Part shown: positions 20,042 to 22,048 of the stretch, in pieces | How the letters are laid out: every line of letters starts with the position of its first letter | Position numbering within the stretch: position 1 is the stretch's first letter | Source: Rickettsiales bacterium | GTDB lineage: Bacteria; Pseudomonadota; Alphaproteobacteria; Rickettsiales; JANQQO01 | Length of the DNA stretch: 22,048 bases | Assembly (NCBI GenBank): GCA_028289305.1 | Contig: JANQQO010000177.1 | Coordinates: forward strand, 1 to 22,048 | Reading direction: 5' to 3' | Translations under genes and position numbers: made by a program | The notes under the pieces: model-generated | Seen by the model: only the letters and a program-made list of their open reading frames with translations | What the model was told of the DNA's origin: nothing | Databases searched by the model: none

Positions 20042-22048
20042 GTGGCTACAATGCCCATACTGCCAATAGTGCGGAATACGCATAATAGGATGCAACGCGC
20101 CATGCGTGGTCTTGTTTTTGTTGTGCTCTTATCATGGTGCATGGCATTTTTAGCACCTGCTGCACACGCCCAAACACCATCAAACAGTGGCAATATCTCC
20201 ATAAAAGGTACCGTGAAAGATGACTTTGCCCGGATCGTTTTTTATGGCAATCGATTGGGGCGGTTTAATGTACGCTTTCGTGGTAATACGGTCATCGCAG
20301 AATTCGGTCGTACTTCCACGCCGCGCTACGGCGGTCTGGTGTCGACACTACAAGGATATGTCAGCGATATTAGTACAAACAGTGATGGCACACGCATCAC
20401 ATTCCAGCTGCGCGATAGAAATGTACGAATTCGTAAATTCAGTGGGCGGGGGTATGCCGGGTTTGACCTCGTAGGAAAGCCGCAACCTGTTACCACCACT
20501 GCCGCCGCTGAAACACCGCGTACCGCGCCGCAAACCACCGCTACACAGCAACAACGCCCCGCACAAGCCGCCGCTGCACCCACAACAACCGCTACGCCCA
20601 CACCACAGACAACTACCGCCAGCGCAGAGCCACCTACCACCTCCATACCGCGCAGAAGCGGGCCTGGCTTGTTTACCGGCGCGTTCCCTCTGCCGCGCTT
20701 TAAGCCACTTTCCATACTACCTGCTCCTTTACAGGAAATAGCCAAGAAGGAAGAGGAAGCAACAGAAGAGCCAGAGCCCTCTAAAAAAGCAGAAGCTGCA
20801 CCTGAAAAACCCGAATCTGCAAAAGCACCGGAACCATCAGACGCTACTACTCCTTCAGAAACAATACAAGAAGCAACAGCCACACCTACTCCCACGCAAG
20901 AGGCCACCACACCAGAAACAACGAAGCCAGACGTGACTGAAACAGCCTCAGCAGAAACAGCGCCTGAAGCTGAAACTCCAACAGAAACTGCACCCGACGC
21001 CACAGAGGAAGGTGCAACAACGGCGGATACAAAAACACCAAGCCGTGATATTACGATAAACCCTAGCGGCCCTTCCGCCGCAGAGATCGCTGCACGCGCA
21101 TTAGGAAAAGTGCAAGCAGCAGAAGATAAACAAGCACAAGAAAAAGCCACAAAAAGGGCGTTAGAAGAAGCAGCAAAAGCCGAAGCTGAGGCGCTCACCG
21201 CAGATAAGACCAAGAAAGAACCAGAGAAAAAAGAAGAGACTTTTATTCCTGAAAACAAACTATTACTGCGCGCTAAGGTCACGGAGGATAAAAAACTCCG
21301 CATTGTCTTCCCCTGGCAAGAGCGCATTGCTGCCGCCGCTTATACCCGTGGCGGTCATCTCTGGATGATATTTGATAAGCCAGCACTTGCGGTGAAAGAA
21401 ACACTAAAATCACTCGAGCAAGAACTGGTTGAAGACCCACAGCAAGTCATGCACCGACACTACACCATCATGCGCTTTAAACTTAGCCAACCAAAAGTAC
21501 CGTATAATATCGCCGTTACAAAAGAGGATTTTGAATGGGTTCTCACCATAGGCCGCGGGAAAGATACACCGGTTGATTTTGCCATCAACCCATTACTCGA
21601 AGTAGTAGACGGATCAGCACAGCTATTTATGCGGGTGTTAAACACCGCCGAGCCGCTATACCTCAATGATCCTATTGTCGGCGATAAAGTGGTGGTAGTG
21701 CCCAATTATGTGCCTAATGTGGGCGTCACACCCACGCGCACCTTTGTTGATTTAAAACTCCTTGAAACCCATCAAGGCGCGGCCATCACCCTCTTCTCTG
21801 ACATGGCGCAGCCAAAAGTATTGCGCGATGGTATTCGCCTAGCAAGCCCACAAGGCCTTAACCTCTTTAATGATAATGATAAAACCCGCTTCCAATCCGC
21901 CAGCGCCCAGGAAGAGAAAAAATTGGTCGTACAGCAACATAGTGTGCTGCCGTTCCAGCGCCCTGCGTTCGCCGCTTTAGAGGAAGGGTGGGAAGCCTTC
22001 GAAGTAGCCCTTAAGCACGGACATGCTCCTAAGGAGAAAGAGGATGCA
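20042..22048 (+). CDS. Large exported protein of the motor cluster, cut by the window end
   Basis: The frame is open from GTG 20042 to the last base (669 codons, no stop), so the 3' end is missing. GTG is chosen because AGGAG (20031-20035) sits 6 bases before it. A later ATG at 20102 would also leave a signal peptide. A Sec signal (hydrophobic core about 23-38) ends in AHA, with cleavage after residue 43. A structured N-terminal domain (44-146) has a beta-rich pattern (RIVFYGNRLGRFNVRFRG) reminiscent of AMIN-like domains. A long Pro/Thr/Ala/Glu-rich linker (about 148-395) follows, then a second structured region (400-669) with RIVFPWQERIAAAAYTRGG (420-438), LWMIFDKPA and DPIVGDKVVVVPNY. Similar large exported proteins, often with TPR repeats further on, follow motB-like genes in other alphaproteobacteria, as far as I recall. 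Function unknown; periplasmic or outer-membrane location inferred. Confidence 0.82.
   Translation, partial: MATMPILPIVRNTHNRMQRAMRGLVFVVLLSWCMAFLAPAAHAQTPSNSGNISIKGTVKDDFARIVFYGNRLGRFNVRFRGNTVIAEFGRTSTPRYGGLVSTLQGYVSDISTNSDGTRITFQLRDRNVRIRKFSGRGYAGFDLVGKPQPVTTTAAAETPRTAPQTTATQQQRPAQAAAAPTTTATPTPQTTTASAEPPTTSIPRRSGPGLFTGAFPLPRFKPLSILPAPLQEIAKKEEEATEEPEPSKKAEAAPEKPESAKAPEPSDATTPSETIQEATATPTPTQEATTPETTKPDVTETASAETAPEAETPTETAPDATEEGATTADTKTPSRDITINPSGPSAAEIAARALGKVQAAEDKQAQEKATKRALEEAAKAEAEALTADKTKKEPEKKEETFIPENKLLLRAKVTEDKKLRIVFPWQERIAAAAYTRGGHLWMIFDKPALAVKETLKSLEQELVEDPQQVMHRHYTIMRFKLSQPKVPYNIAVTKEDFEWVLTIGRGKDTPVDFAINPLLEVVDGSAQLFMRVLNTAEPLYLNDPIVGDKVVVVPNYVPNVGVTPTRTFVDLKLLETHQGAAITLFSDMAQPKVLRDGIRLASPQGLNLFNDNDKTRFQSASAQEEKKLVVQQHSVLPFQRPAFAALEEGWEAFEVALKHGHAPKEKEDA

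Noticed and set aside
20326..21327. Long minus-strand open frame of 333 codons
   Set aside because: It is the antisense of the Pro/Thr/Ala/Glu-rich linker of the large plus-strand protein. Its translation is low-complexity Ser/Val/Ala/Gly with no domain pattern, while the plus frame has a ribosome binding site, signal peptide and structured domains.

Overview
The window looks like chromosomal DNA from a flagellated, chemotactic alphaproteobacterium. The evidence is the flagellar gene order (flgF-flgG-flgA-flgH facing fliL-fliM-DUF6468-motE-cheY-cheZ), a class II DAHP synthase, a prephenate dehydratase with a separate cyclohexadienyl-type dehydrogenase, and a CtrA-type TTAA-N7-TTAAC site. I cannot name the genus. 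Every gene looks intact except the two cut by the window edges. I see no rRNA, tRNA, CRISPR array or insertion sequence.

Layout. Positions 1-2837: the 3' part of an unknown gene, then an orphan gene (954-2837) for a protein built from degenerate helix-turn-helix-like modules, behind a promoter that looks CtrA-activated. Positions 2843-9028: amino-acid and tRNA-modification housekeeping. aroG (minus) and pheA (plus) diverge; pheA converges on and overlaps tyrA. tyrA is last in a serB-csrA-tyrA minus-strand operon, and serB diverges from miaA with only 21 bases between them. A small unknown gene overlaps the 3' end of miaA. Positions 9119-10474: an accessory pair, an XRE-type regulator with a PLD-like C-terminal domain and a divergent atypical receiver-domain protein. 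They share a nearly mirror-symmetric promoter whose two -35 boxes overlap. Positions 10483-13818: the minus-strand flgF-flgG-flgA-flgH operon (distal rod, P-ring chaperone, L-ring), with a near-consensus sigma-54 promoter in front and a strong intrinsic terminator behind. Positions 14163-22048: a plus-strand motor and chemotaxis cluster with fliL, fliM, a DUF6468 gene, motE, cheY, cheZ, two adjacent motB-like genes, and a large exported protein that runs off the window end.

How it works together. First committed steps toward aromatic amino acids (AroG, PheA, TyrA) sit beside serine synthesis and the post-transcriptional regulator CsrA, which in many flagellated bacteria links metabolism to motility. 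The right half supplies distal rod and ring assembly, the switch protein that CheY-P binds, the CheY phosphatase, and stator-associated parts; motA, flgI, fliN and the chemoreceptors are not here. The observations most worth following are: the MotB pair in which one partner lacks the proton-channel aspartate; the overlapping divergent promoter of the XRE/receiver pair; the multi-module HTH-like protein with its CtrA box; and a TyrA with what looks like a duplicated C-terminal domain.
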